64,000 nucleotides of DNA from Macrotis lagotis (taxonomy: Eukaryota > Chordata > Mammalia > Peramelemorphia > Peramelidae). The stretch lies in assembly GCF_037893015.1 (NCBI RefSeq), contig NC_133658.1, positions 428,201,890 to 428,265,889 on the forward strand. The letters are read 5' to 3'. The notes below the pieces were generated by a model. It saw only the letters and a list, made by a program, of their open reading frames with translations. It had not been told where the DNA came from and ran no database searches. Positions 33,514 through 44,944 of this stretch are shown in pieces; the stretch's first letter is position 1; every line of letters begins with the position of its first letter. Made by a program: the position numbers and the translations under genes.

Positions 33514-36500
33514 TTAATTTAATATTTATTCTCATTTTGTACAAATAATTTTATATACATTAATAAAATATTCTTGTTTAAGAGTAAATGAAATACCCCC
33601 TCCCCCCATAAATATAAACTCACTTGAGTGATAAAGCAAAGGGGAGAGAAAAAAATTAAAATAAAAAAAATAATAGTAATAATTGTAGGTATGGCCAGGT
33701 GGTGCAATGGAGAGAGCACCAGCCCTGGAGTCATGAACACCCGAGCCCACATCTGGCCCCGTACACCCAACAGTCACCCAGCCATGTGACATGCAAGCCA
33801 CCCGAATCCCACTGTCCTGCAAAAACCAATAAAAAGAATAAAAAAGACCTAAAATAAAATAAAATATTAATAATAATAGTAGGGGTGGCTGGGTGGCGGA
33901 CAGAGCATTGGCCCTTGAGCCAGGAGCACCTGGGTCCAAATCTGGCCTCAGACACCCAATGATCACCCTGCTATGCGGCCCCAGGCAGGCCACCCAGACC
34001 CATTTGCCCTGCACCCCCCCCAAATAATAATAATAAAAATGTGCTTGGGTCTTTGTTCCAACACCAACAACTCTGTCATGGGTGGATCACATTCTTTATG
34101 GTAAGTCTATCACAAAAGTTACTTCCATATTTTTCCACCGTTGCCATTGCTGATCGCAACTCCCTCCTTTCATATTTCTCTAATACCATGTACTATATTT
34201 TCTCTCTCCTTTCACTCTGACTCTGCTGTAGGGTAGCTGAGTGGTGCAGCAGACAGATCCCCGGCTCTGGGGCCAAGAGGTGCTGAGCCCCCATACCACC
34301 CCTTAGGCCCAGCATCTAGCTGGCCCTATGGTCCCGGACAGGCCTTCCAATCCCAGCCCCTTGCAAGAAGTAAAAAAGAAAATGTGTTTTATCTGACCAC
34401 TCTCCCCCCATGGTCCACCCTCTCCTCCATCACTCACATCACCCCCCTTCCCCCTGTCCCCCCCTTCTTACTCCAGATGCCTATACCCCATTGAGTATAT
34501 ATGCTGTTTCCTCTCCTAACCACCTCTGATGAGAGCGAAGTTTCCCTCATTCCCCCTTGCCTTCCCCCCTTCCATATCATTGCAATAGCTCATTGTAATA
34601 AAGAAAAATCTTATTATATGAAATATCTTGGCCTATTTCCCCCTCTCCTTTTTCATTCTCTCATTACATTTCCCTTTTTTCTATTGACTCCATTTTTACA
34701 CCATATTTTATCTTCAAATTCAGCTTTCTCCTGTGCTTCAACTATAAAAGCTCCCTCTATCTGCTCTATTAACTGAGAAGGTACATACGAGTATTATCAG
34801 TGTCATTTTTCTATGCAGGAATACATGCAGTTCATCATCAAGTCCCTCATATTTTCCCCCTCTCTTCCAATCTCCATGCTTCACCGGAGTCCTGTATTTG
34901 AAGATCAAACCTTCTGTTCAGCTCTGGCCATTCAAAAAGGAACCTTTGAAATTCCCCTGGTTCACTGAAAGTCCATCTTTTTCCCTGGAAGAGGACATTC
35001 AGCCTTGCTGGGTAGTTAATTCTTGGAAGCATTCTAAGCTCTTTTGCCTTCCAGTATATTATATTCTAAGCCCTATGAGCTTCCAAGGTAGTTGCTGCTA
35101 AGTCCTATGTAATCCTGACTGAAGCTCCACGATATTTGAACTGTGTCCTTCTGGCTGCTTGCAATATTTTCTCTTTGACTTGGGAGTTCTGGAATTTGGC
35201 TATAATATTCCTAGGGGTTGGTTTTTTGGGATCTCTTTCTCGGGGGGATCAGTGGATTCTCTCCATTTCTATTTTGCCCTCTGCTTCTAGAATATCAAGG
35301 CAATTTTCCTGTAGTAATTCTTCGAAAATGATGTCAAGGCTCTTTTCCTAATCATGACTTTCAGGTATTCCAATAATTTTTAAATTATCTTTCCTAAGTC
35401 TGTTTTCCATATCAGTTGTTTTTTCAATGAGATGTTTCACATTTTCTTCTAATTTTTCATTTTTTTTTGTTTTGAAGTATTGATTCCTGATTTCTGGTAA
35501 ATTCCTCAATCTCCCTGAATTCTATTCTTTGTCTGAAGGATTTGTTCTCCTCAGAGAGTTTTCTTATCTCTTTTTCCATCTGGCCAATTTTGCTTTTTAA
35601 AGCTTTCTTCTCAATTACTTTTTGAACTGTTTTATCCATTTGACCTAAGCTGGTTTTTAGCATGCTATTTTTCTTCAGCATTTTTTTGGATTTCCTTGAC
35701 TAGGCTGCTGACTTTCCTGCATCTCTCTCATTTCTTTTCCCAGTTTTTCTTCTAACTCCCTCATTTGACTTTCAAAGTATTTTTTTTTGAGCTCTGTCAT
35801 AGCCTGAGCCCAATTTCTGTTTTTCTTGAAGTCTTTAGATGTAGGAGCTTGTGCTTCCTCATCTTCAGACTGAGTATTTTGATCCTTCTTGGGTTCATAT
35901 GCAAAATATTTCTCAATGGTGTTCCTCTTGTTTGTGTGCTTGTTTATTTTCCCAGCCTGAGCCTGTTTTGGGGTACTTCCTGATCTTTTGGGACACTCCC
36001 CCAAGGGTCTCAGTGTGTGAGGCTCTGTCCTCCCTCTTGGTCTATGAATGACCATAAATGCCCCCCTCTGCCATGGGGCTGAGGTGGAGGGGGCCCCCCT
36101 GCTGTTTCTCTGGGGGGACCTAGATTGCAATCAGGATCTGAATGTGGTCAGAACCCCAGAGTCTTGTTCCAAGGGCAGAGCTCTGCAGTCTCTCTCTCTT
36201 CACTCCCCTCCCTAGGTTCAATGGGCTCATGCCCTGGGGGCTCCTGCTTATGGGCTCTGCCTGCTTCTGTTTCCTGGAACTCAGCTGAGCTGGCCTTGCT
36301 GCTTTCTGTGTGCCCTGAGGGCTGGGCTTCACATGCTCACTCTGGCAGAGGCCCCCCCCCCCCAATTTGTGCCCGGTGCTCCCCAGGGGCGTAAGTCAGG
36401 AAACTCCCCTGCCGCTGTGAGCCCCGGCTCTCAGCGCCCTGGGGCTGCCTCTGGGAAGCTGAAGTTCTTTCGCCCTGGCGGGCCACCCCTCTGGCAGGCT

Positions 36501-36683
36501 GCCCCTCCAACCCTGGGGAGCAGAGCCTTTCCACTCTTTTCCAGGTTACCTTGAGTAGGAGAACTGCCTCACTGGGTCCCTCTGCGGGTTCTGTCTCTCA
36601 AAAATTTAGAGTCTTTAGATGATAAGTTTTATTAAGAGTGCCTACGACAGGATCCCTTCTTGTAGCCATCTTGGCTCCACCAG
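33514..36683 (-). mobile_element. HAL1-like ORF1-only retrotransposon, copy C
   Basis: Bounded by a perfect 17-bp duplication TCATTCTCATTTCTTTT (33497-33513 and 36684-36700). Minus-strand order is a 5' UTR starting GGTGGAGCCAAGATGG (36683-35948), ORF1 remnant (35947-34847), and a 3' UTR with SINE 1 (34228-34373), SINE 2 (33885-34023), SINE 3 (33690-33832) and an A-rich end. It is a direct repeat of copy B with 1.36 kb between them, and both lie in the same old antisense L1. Confidence 0.95.
34847..35947 (-). pseudogene. L1 ORF1p-like coding remnant, HAL1 copy C
   Basis: The initiator is ATA instead of ATG (INKHTNKRNTIEKYF). There follow PKKDQNTQSEDEEAQAP, a coiled coil shortened where REMQEKHENEV is partly deleted, IGQMEKEIRKLSEENKSF, the RRM, and the C-terminal NYPARLNVLFQGKRWTF, FLFEWPELNRRFDL and EAWRLEERGKI-stop. 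Several frameshifts. Not translatable as a whole. Confidence 0.9.
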
Positions 36684-37720
36684 TCATTCTCATTTCTTTT
36701 CCCATTTTCCCTCTACCACTTATTTCTTTCTATAACTCTAATTGACTTTGGGATCAATTTGAATTTTTAAGGCTTTGTTTGTAGCTTTTTTTACAAGTTA
36801 TCTTCCTCTGAGTTTGTGTCTTAGTCTTCCTTGCCCCTGTGGTAGCTTTTTTATGGTAAAATACATTTTTTGTGGTTCATTTTTTTAGCCCATTTCTTGA
36901 CTTTGAACTTGATATTAAAGTTAGTCTCTGTTCATTTTGGGTTGGGAAGATATGTCCCAAATTTCAAGCTTTTTCGTGCTGCTGTCTTTGGAGTTATTTC
37001 TGGGAGTCTGCAAATTTGGGGTGCTTCCGAGTTGGTATGAGAGGAAAGGTATGATCATTGTTCTCTATGTCTGAACTATGGTCTTTACCCAGGAAGGGCC
37101 CCTGCTTCCTTGGAGCTCTAAGCACTAGAACTCTCTTTACCTTGAAACTGTGACCAGGGCACCTGCTCCCTTATGACCAACCACCAATAATCTTCTCCAC
37201 TTTGGCACTGCAACTCAAAACTGATGACCAATAGAGCTGCCAGTCACTACCAGTTATATCTAGTACTAGCCAAGAGTTCCTTGTAATCTCTTTATAACCA
37301 GTTGTGTGACCCTTTTATCTAGATTCTGGGTCAAGACTCCTAAAGTTGTTGCTACTTTGGTAGCTATTGATACCACCATGTGTGTAGGATCTGGAAAGGT
37401 ATCCATTCTAGTTTCACTGATTTTTCTTGCCAACTTCTTAAATTTTCTAAGGTTGGAAAATGTCTCACCCCAGAATTTTGTTGGTTCTGCAGATCCAAAA
37501 TTTGGTTTGATAAATTATTTTGAAATTGTTTGGAGGCAAATGTTGGGAAAGTTCAGCTGGGTGATTGCCCCTAATCTGCTATCTAGGCTCTGCCTACTCA
37601 CATGTTTGTTGCTCAATTTTACAAATGAGGAGTCATGGAGCAATTTGCTTATGGTCATACGTAACTGAAAAGGCAAGGTCCAACAATTCTCCACTATATT
37701 CTTCTACTCCTAACCAAACT

Positions 37721-38594
37721 AGTCTTTTCAACAATTATCCCAGATTAGTGTCATTTTTCTATATTTTCCCAAGGGACTTTTCAGTAGAGCCAATAACAGC
37801 ATTTCATGGAACAAGAATGTGTTCCCCCCAGATATTCAGATTAATTTTCTGTAAATCGGGCCTTGAGTAAGAATAATCTAGGCTACCAATTGAGAAACTA
37901 ATTGTTTTCTTTCCTGTATGAATCTATTCAGCAAATAAGCAGAGCAAATAGAAAAGAAGAATCCTGTCTGGAAAAAGCCTAAGGCTTTGTCCCTTACTAA
38001 TAGGAAAAAAAATTTGATGTAGGTTTTGTAAAGTTATCAAGCCTTTTAAAGTTACCAAATCTTACAATAATATACCTTAGAAAGAATGGAAGTTTCCTAA
38101 ATTGGAGAATTAAGAACTTGAAGAGATCATCTAATCCACTCATCTAGAGATTATCTAATCCACCTCTTAATCTTACAGATATAGAAACTAAGCCCCAAAG
38201 TAGTTATGAAACCTAAAATTACAAAAAATGCAAAATAACATCTAAAATATCACCTCAGGTCTTCTGACTTACCCTGGCTCTCAGATGACCCCAAATTGCA
38301 AATAAATTCTCACACAATCTTCATATACTTAATGATATATAAAGTCATTGTTCAGCTTTCATTTCTCCAAGCTAAATAATTCTTTAACGCTCCCTCACAT
38401 AGGGCCTATTTTCTGAAATGTTAATTATCTTTTATTCTATAATGAGAAAGTTCCCTTATTGCATTGCTAGAATTGATTTCTCTGTCACCTGATGTTAGGT
38501 AAATTTGAGTATATCATTTTCTCTGTGCTACAAATTTCCTCCCCTATAGTAGAAGGGGAAAAGATTGGACCAGATGGTCATTGCAGTTCCAAGC
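37721..38594. other. No gene recognised
   Basis: AT-rich DNA with no convincing repeat or coding signal. Confidence 0.45.
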
Positions 38595-39210
38595 CACTAA
38601 TAAGAGAAAAGTAAATCAAAACAACCTTTAAGTTTTCTCTCATACCTATCAAATTGCAGGGGGCAGGGTGGGGAGGGAGGAGGGGGGAGGGGGTCAGAAA
38701 TAGTGTTGGAGGGATAAGTGGGGAAAGATGTATAAATGCAATGTTGGTGGAATTATGAATTTGCAACTATTCTGAAAAGCAATTTGATACTATATAAATA
38801 AATAATATCCATACCTTTTGACCTAGAGATTTCACTGCTATACAGAGAGGTCATTGATATAAAGAAAGACTCCAAATATACAAAAATATTCTTGTTGCAG
38901 CAATTTTTGAGGTAGCAAAAACCTGGAAACAAAAATAGATGTCCATAAAAGAAGGACTAAACAAGTTGTGGTCCATGAGATAGAATACTACCTAGGATAT
39001 AAGAAACAGTAAATATATTTGAAAACAGTAGTGCATAAAAAGACATAAACTGCTGCAGAAAAACACTGTATACAATGTCTACTAAAATGTAAATGGAAAG
39101 AACCACCATAAAATAATAGAAATTGAATGTTATACAGTGATAATGATCAAGGATGGTCCAAATAAAATATGAGAGGCTATGATTATGAAATACTGCCTGT
39201 AATGTCAAAT
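38595..39210 (+). mobile_element. Old L1 ORF2 3'-end fragment, sense
   Basis: AAGTAAATCAAAACAACC, GTTGGTGGAATTATGAATTT, TCTGAAAAGCAATTTGATAC, CATACCTTTTGACCTAGAGA and ATTCTTGTTGCAGCAATTTT follow the order of the L1 ORF2 3' end. A G-rich tract (38659-38693) interrupts it. More diverged than the other L1 tails. Confidence 0.7.
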
Positions 39211-39271
39211 TTTTAAAATATAGTTTTGCTAAATTATTTTTACCTTGGTCTTTATTCTTTTTCATGAGAGG

Positions 39272-40116
39272 TACCATATTTTCCCATGTATAAGATGCAC
39301 CATTTTCTGAAATATTTGGGGTCTAAAAACTGGGAGCATCTTATAGAGTGGTTGTAGATTTTTTTTAACTTGCATTTCTCACTTTTTTGAACTTGTTGCC
39401 TTTGCACTAATTGTTTCAAATTTCTTCCAGTATAATAGGTTATGTTTTGCCACATTTAGCCTAGAAATGGCTCAGAAAATATTTTCAAACAGTGGTGAAT
39501 TCAAATTCCAAGTGATCCAGTTTGCAAATGGGAATGGAAATCGTGCTGCTGAACATCAGTTTGGTCTTCCTCCAACTGAGAAAACAATCCAAAACTGGCT
39601 AAGGGAAGAAGAAACCCTACTGAAAACACCAAGGCAGAAGAAGGCTATGAAAGGCAAGTCAGTCAAATGACCCGAGTTAGAGAGGAAACTGAAAAGATGG
39701 ACTGAAGAGCAAAGGATCATTGGAATTCCTGTGTTCACAAAGATGGTTCAGCAGGAGGCAGGAAGAATTATGATGAAAAAGTTGCTTATTTCAAAGGAGA
39801 GCACAGGTGGTGTTTCAGGATCATGAAACAGAATGGACTAAGCATGCATCCATGCACCAGACTTGCCCAGGGAGAGCTTGTGGTCGACCACAGATCAGAG
39901 CACAGACAGGAAAGCAGGCAGAGACTCCCCTAAGACAGGGATTCATCATCAAACACAGATGAGGACGAGTTAATGGATGGGAGTTCTGGCAGTGATGAAT
40001 TGCATGAATTTTATGATGAATAAAACCTGAGTTCAATAACTTTATATAATACATTTTTTTTTTCAAATTTCAGGCCCCCAAATTAAGGTGTATCTTATAT
40101 ATGGGGAAATACAGTA
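39272..40116 (+). mobile_element. Internally deleted pogo-type DNA transposon with TIRs
   Basis: Terminal inverted repeats of about 28 bp (TACCATATTTTCCCATG... and its complement ending ...GGGGAAATACAGTA), with TA at both outer ends. The left part encodes a transposase N-terminus at 39467: a Psq/CENP-B-like helix-turn-helix, SGEFKFQVIQFANGNGNRAA then LPPTEKTIQNWLREEE. A TGA replaces the expected Trp codon at 39668. The same frame runs on with PELERKLKRW, EEQRIIGIPVFTKM and a later DFKGEHRWC-like segment in a shifted frame. It ends with an acidic tail, TDEDELMDGSSGSDELHEFY. The central DDE catalytic region is missing, so the copy could only move in trans. About 845 bp against roughly 2 kb or more for full pogo elements. 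Confidence 0.9.
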
Positions 40117-41465
40117 CATTGGAATACACTGTAAAATGCAGGTGATGCAATATCAGAATTTTTTTAAAATAAAGCACAAGATGGTCAACTAATTCTCAGT
40201 ATTTTCTTAAACAAGTCCTTTTTTCTTCCTCAATGGAATCATCATTGAGGTCCCATCAACAAACATAATTGACCATGGAGTGGGAACCAGAGAACATCCT
40301 ACAGATAAATATTTCAACTAGTTGAGATAAGAATCCCAACTAGTATTCCCTCAGACTTGACCCAAGAGAGACCAGCAGTGTCATCTCTTTAGTGATCTAA
40401 GTTGCTCTGTATTCATGAATAGGTTTGAAGTCCTTGAAGGTTTTTGTTGGACCATTAGACCCAAAAGTGCTTAAAGGTTGGACACCCCTGTTTTAAAACA
40501 TTTTCTACTATACCTAGGTTACATATCAGTTTACCAACTTTTCTTCCCTATGAAAATTTTTACTTCACTATTCCTCAAGTTTTTCATCATTTTTATTTTA
40601 GCAACCAGTTAGCTCTTCCCTATCAGTTAGTTCTAGGTCCAGAATGTGATTTTTCCTCAATGGTTCTTCTACCTTTTGAAAGTAAAATTATCATTAAGGC
40701 ATTGATAAAAGGCAACTTTGGAGAAGCAAAATAGACCTTAAGACTAAGCAGACTGGGAACGATCACAGATCTCAAACTCCTCAGGGATGGCCACACCAGC
40801 ATCATCAGGGTTCCTACTTCCAATATGGTGGCTCCAGTCACCTGACCTAATGATGTAAGTCAGAAAGTTGTCAGGGGTAGGAAAACTACCAGAATCAAGG
40901 TGGAACATTCTCTGGTTATGGAAAAGATACTTCCACTAATCATTCAAACATGGGTTTGTTTTTTTTTTAAAAAAAGCCGTTTTCATTTTGAATCCTCCAC
41001 AACAATCCCCATTCATTGATCAGGAACAGTGACTGGATGACTGATTGACATACGAAGCATGGCCTTGGTATTTAGACTAGATATACTCAGCTATGTGAGT
41101 TTGATGCTCAGTCATTCACGAAGCAAAACAACTCAGAGCCAGGTGATACAATATCTGGAACTATTCCAGAGCTGGGTGGATTAAATTACAAGAAGTACAG
41201 AAGTACAGCAGGAAAAAAGTCATCCAGTTAACTTGGAGGGTAAAAAATTTCTCAGAGTTGACTAATTAAAAGACAAATACCATCGAAGTCATATTATTAG
41301 AGTACCAAGGTTTAGGGAGCTAAACAATCCACCTCTGGTCAATACCCACAAGGGTTTAGCAATGTTTATGCTTAATCCCAAAACTCTACCAAAGCAGTGG
41401 GACCTTTAATTCAAAGTGCCCTAGGAAGCAGCTGCAAATTGATCATGTTAAAATAACATTGCTCC
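40117..41465. other. No gene recognised
   Basis: Single-copy-looking DNA. A small GGTTGGACACCCCTG motif at about 40477 looks like a transposon end but no partner is visible. Confidence 0.45.
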
Positions 41466-41805
41466 TTTGTACATGGTACATTTCACTTTATATCAGCTTG
41501 TGTATGCCTTTCCAGATTTTTCTGAGAGCCTCCTGCTCATTATTTCTCAAAGCACAATAAAATTTCATTATAATCACCTATCACAATGTGTTCAGCCATT
41601 CCCAATTGATAGACATCCCCTCAATTTCTAATAATTTTCTACTAGAAAAGAATGGTTCTAAATATGCTTGTATATATAAGTTCTTTTCCTTATTTTTTAT
41701 TTCTTTTGGGATACAGACCTAGTAGTGGTATTGCTAGGTCAAAAGGTATGCATGGTTTTATAGTCCTTTGGTCATAGTTCCAAATTGTTTGACAGAATGA
41801 ACAAA
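41466..41805 (-). mobile_element. L1 ORF2 3'-end fragment, antisense
   Basis: CAGCCATTCCCAATTGATAG, GACCTAGTAGTGGTATTGCT and GTCATAGTTCCAAATTG are the inverted ORF2 3' end. Confidence 0.75.
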
Positions 41806-41925
41806 CATGAATTTGGACAGACTTTGAAAGATAGTGGAGGATAGCAGAGCCTGATGTGATATGATCCATGAGGTCATGAAGAATCTGACACTACTGAATG
41901 GCTGAACATCTCTAAATGCTTTAGG
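41806..41925 (+). mobile_element. RTE/BovB-type 3' tail fragment
   Basis: CATGAATTTGGACAGACTTT, AAGATAGTGGAGGATAGCAG, ATGATCCATGAGGTCATGAA and GACACTACTGAATGGCTGAA parallel the well-known tail shared by BovB-type RTE LINEs and their SINEs. Confidence 0.6.
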
Positions 41926-42003
41926 CAAGAAGTACAAATGAGATTCAAAAAGGAAATAAAACTGAGAACCAAGGGTATACATGGTTAACCTATTTTTTTT
42001 TTT

Positions 42004-43135
42004 TAGTTTGAAACCCTGACAGGGTTTTATTTCAAACAACTGCTCCTCTTTCTTGAACTGAAAAGGAGGCCAATGGTGGCTTCTTTTTGTTCTCAGAAGT
42101 CATAACATTTGGAAGACCTGGTTTCAGATGCTCTGTGAAATGCTCCAAATCCAAATCAACAGACTTTCCCATCCCATCCTACTTGTGCCACTGAGTTGGC
42201 TGAGACTTTTTAACCTGCACGTTCATCATCTCTTCATATTCTTCCCATAGCTGGAGTTTGGGACCCAGGATCATCACCATCTTGGGGATGGGATCTTTAG
42301 AAGGGGTCCAAGCAGGGACAATTTTGCCGTGCATTCTCCAGGCTCCACATGGGTTTAAGTGTCTCTCAAATACCACATACTCTAACACATCATTGGGTAC
42401 ATCTTGTCCATACATCAACCACCCAAAACCATCATAGATAGCCAGGGTCTGACAAGTGTGCATGCGGATGGTGACCTGGCCATATATGTTGCCCTTACCC
42501 ACCATATTTGGGCAACGAACATGAACTACCCTTGGTGGTTCCAGAGATTTCACAAAGCTTCAACATACGTTTTAAGTTGGATGTCCCACACTATTTCTGG
42601 GAAGCAGTGCTCTGTTACTAGGGCGTGAAGTCAGTCATGATCTGAAGTACTGAGGCATTGATGAGCTTCAACAAAGATCCACTGACCTTTTTCTGGGAAG
42701 GTCTTGATTCAGAAATCATCATCATATTCTCTCACTTTCCAAATTGCCAACTTTGAAGCCACACCATGCTTTAGCTTCTCTGCCTTCTGCTTCAGGCCAG
42801 CCTTGGAGAGGGATGTTAGTCAAGCATCCCCCTCAGGAGCAATATAAGCATCAAAAATCCCAGCTGTGCAGGTCAAATGAATGGGATGCTCAAGACATTC
42901 TTTGGGGATGACAATCCCTGCTACCCGGGCATGGTCTCGAAACTCCTTCTCAGTTTTGTATTTAGGCTCATAAATAGGGGGTGTAAGACGCTTCTTGGTC
43001 CTTACTGGGATCACAGTGATAGGCTGGGTCACTTGGGCTGGATGGAATGAGATTTCGAAACTCTGGCGAGAACACCAACCCAGAAGCTGAGACTGGGAGA
43101 ATAACCCCTGCCTCATGGGTGCCGCCATGTTGTAA
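42004..43135 (-). pseudogene. MRPL45: MRPL45 processed pseudogene
   Basis: MRPL45 is a protein of the large subunit of the mitochondrial ribosome. On the minus strand the ATG is at 43128 with [10 protein letters not shown], then [34 protein letters not shown] and [11 protein letters not shown]. The middle (42820-42560) reads GLKQKAEKLK, VREYDDDF and TEHCFPEIVWDI with stops and frame changes. The C-terminal part (42553-42179) reads [42 protein letters not shown] and PKMVMILGP. Intron-free; a T-run at 41993-42004 marks the poly(A) side, with an inverted AATAAA just inside the 3' UTR. It has multiple lesions: a stop soon after APEGDA, a stop after DDDF, and at least one frameshift before SLEPP. 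A clear retrocopy with no sign of expression. Confidence 0.93.
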
Positions 43136-43590
43136 GCAACCTTCTATTTCAAAGTTTTGTTTTGGGTTGACAGTGCTGATGATGAATCTGTTCTAAATGG
43201 TTCTAATGGTTCTAGAAAACTGAGTACCTTGCTTTTTGATGATTTTGAACAACCTTCAAAAAACATTTTTAAACTATCATCTGTTACTGATGTTGTTATA
43301 GGTGTACAGAAACAGAGGCTAAAACCAAATCCCCCTTAACTTACATAGATATTGATCAAAGCAAGTTAAAAAAAATCCCTACCATTAAAGAACTAAACTT
43401 ACAAAGAAATTGATTTATCAAGACATCATTATTACTTTTTTAAAATCATGAGTTTAAAGCCTATTTACCAGTTTGCTGGGTCTTCTTAATATCCTTATGA
43501 TAACAAACTTTTCCTTTGAGGGTAGATTTAATTATTAGAAACAGTGAAAAGCTAAGTCTGAGGAGATCATCAAACTGGGTAAAAATGTTT
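43136..43590 (+). other. Unassigned protein-like open frame and flanking DNA
   Basis: The frame at 43157-43339 reads DSADDESVLNGSNG, then LLFDDFEQPSKNIFKLSSV, and ends with a stop. Shifted frames downstream continue with TYIDIDQSKLKKIPTIKEL. Its composition is protein-like, but I do not recognise a family. No splice-site-bounded exon or upstream gene is evident. It could be an old retrocopy or chance. Confidence 0.3.
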
Positions 43591-43595
43591 CTTTG

Positions 43596-43739
43596 TTTAT
43601 TTTTGCAAGGCAATGGGGTCAAATGACTTGCCCAAGGTCACAAAGATAGGTAATTATAAGTGTCTGAGTCTGGATTTGAACTCAGGTCCTTCTGACTCCT
43701 GAGCAGGTGCGCTATTCACTGTGCCACCTAGCTGCCCCT
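43596..43739 (-). mobile_element. WSINE1-like SINE, antisense
   Basis: Full antisense SINE with TGTTTATTTTTG repeated on both sides (about 43585 and 43739). Confidence 0.9.
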
Positions 43740-43943
43740 GTTTATTTTTGACATTTCATTTTATTTTATTTTTCCCCAGTTATATGTAAAAACAAGTTTT
43801 AACATCTGTTTTTAAACTTTTGAGTTTTAAACTTTGAATTCTCTCCCTTCTTCCCATATCACCCCCCCATTGAGAAAACAAGTTATTTGATATAGATTAA
43901 AAATGTATAGTCGTGTAAAATATTATCATAATAGTCATGTTGT
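43740..43943 (-). mobile_element. L1 3' tail, antisense
   Basis: TTTTTCCCCAGTTATATG, AACAAGTTTTAACATC and GAATTCTCTCCCTTCTTCCC form the inverted L1 3' end. Confidence 0.65.
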
Positions 43944-43954
43944 GAAAGTAAAAC

Positions 43955-44099
43955 TGGGGCAGCTAAGTGCTGCGGTGAATAGAGCACCAGCCTTGGAGTC
44001 AGGAGGATCTGAGTTCAAATCCAGCCTTAATAACTGCCTAACTGTGTGACCTTGGGCAAGTCACTTAACCCCATTGCCATAAATATTTTTTTTAAAAAA
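43955..44099 (+). mobile_element. WSINE1-like SINE, sense, 10-bp TSD
   Basis: GAAAGTAAAAC (43944-43954) and GAAAGTAAAC (44100-44109) flank a full SINE. It lies immediately upstream of the 5' end of element E. Confidence 0.9.
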
Positions 44100-44944
44100 G
44101 AAAGTAAACCTAACCCAGGGACAGAGTCAAGATGGTGGAGAAGTGGGGACTCCTACAAGCTCTCCCCCAACCACTCCAAAACCTTTAAATAATGAGACTA
44201 ACGGAAATCTAAAGTGGCAGAACCTACAAAAAGACCGAGTTAAACAATTTTCCAGCTGCAGGGAGGGTTGGTTGCACTGAAGTTAGTTAGAAAGGGTCCA
44301 CAGCACAGCCTGAGCCACACCAGAGCAAACTGGTTCCAGCCATCCAGGAACAGTCCAAGGGGCACCTGAATACCTGGGGAGCATCTGGGTCTGTGACAGT
44401 GGTAGCAGTTTCTAGACCTCTCAGCCTAGGGATTTCCAAGAACAATTGGGAAGGTCAGCAAGAAAACTCTGCTGCTCCAGAGAGAGAGCAGAGTGCTGGC
44501 CTCAGCACAGACCCTGACCCAGGGACCAGGAGCCAGCCTGGGGAGCCACCCAGCAGCTGCTCCAGAGTGCTCAGCCCACAGCCAGTAAGGGGATCCAGGG
44601 AGACTGCAGAGATCTCTCTGCTATTTCTGAGGCAGGACTCAGTTGCTTTGCCCACACTCAGATCTAGGTCACAGTCTGGGGCCCCAGTGTTAGGAAAAGG
44701 AGCAGAAGACAGCAGAGCTCATGACCTGCAGAGGAGCAGAGACGCTCCCTCCAGGGCAAAGGGAGAACTGAGTGCAGGCCAGGAGAACAGTTATAGAATC
44801 TCATAAGACCCTGAAGGAATTGAGAACTTGCAGGTTCCAGGGGCTGTCCCAAAAACTCTCAAAAGCTTGGGACAGTGCATTCTCCACCCAGGAAGCAGAG
44901 ACCCACCTTAACAAAAAGATAAAACCAAATCATAGGCTGGGGAA

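Larger units (their letters stand above)
27191..37720 (-). mobile_element. Old L1 (antisense), split by HAL1 copies B and C and SINEs
   Basis: Reading leftward from about 37720: 5' UTR and ORF1 N-terminal region (36701-37720), ORF1 middle (33422-33496 and 32826-33250) and ORF1 C-terminal region (32169-32670). The inter-ORF region (28375-28913) holds TC and TG microsatellites, and the endonuclease start is at 28080-28310. An internal deletion then joins to the ORF2 3' end (27200-28070; ATTCCCCAATTGATGAGG, CTCCAGAATGGTTGGACCAG). Insertions: HAL1 B, HAL1 C, SINEs at 32292-32449 and 33251-33404, and an L1 tail at about 32670-32825. The start beyond 37300 is diffuse. Confidence 0.75.

Noticed and set aside
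40470-40500. GGTTGGACACCCCTG as a DNA-transposon terminus
   Set aside because: No matching inverted end within several kilobases; too short to support.
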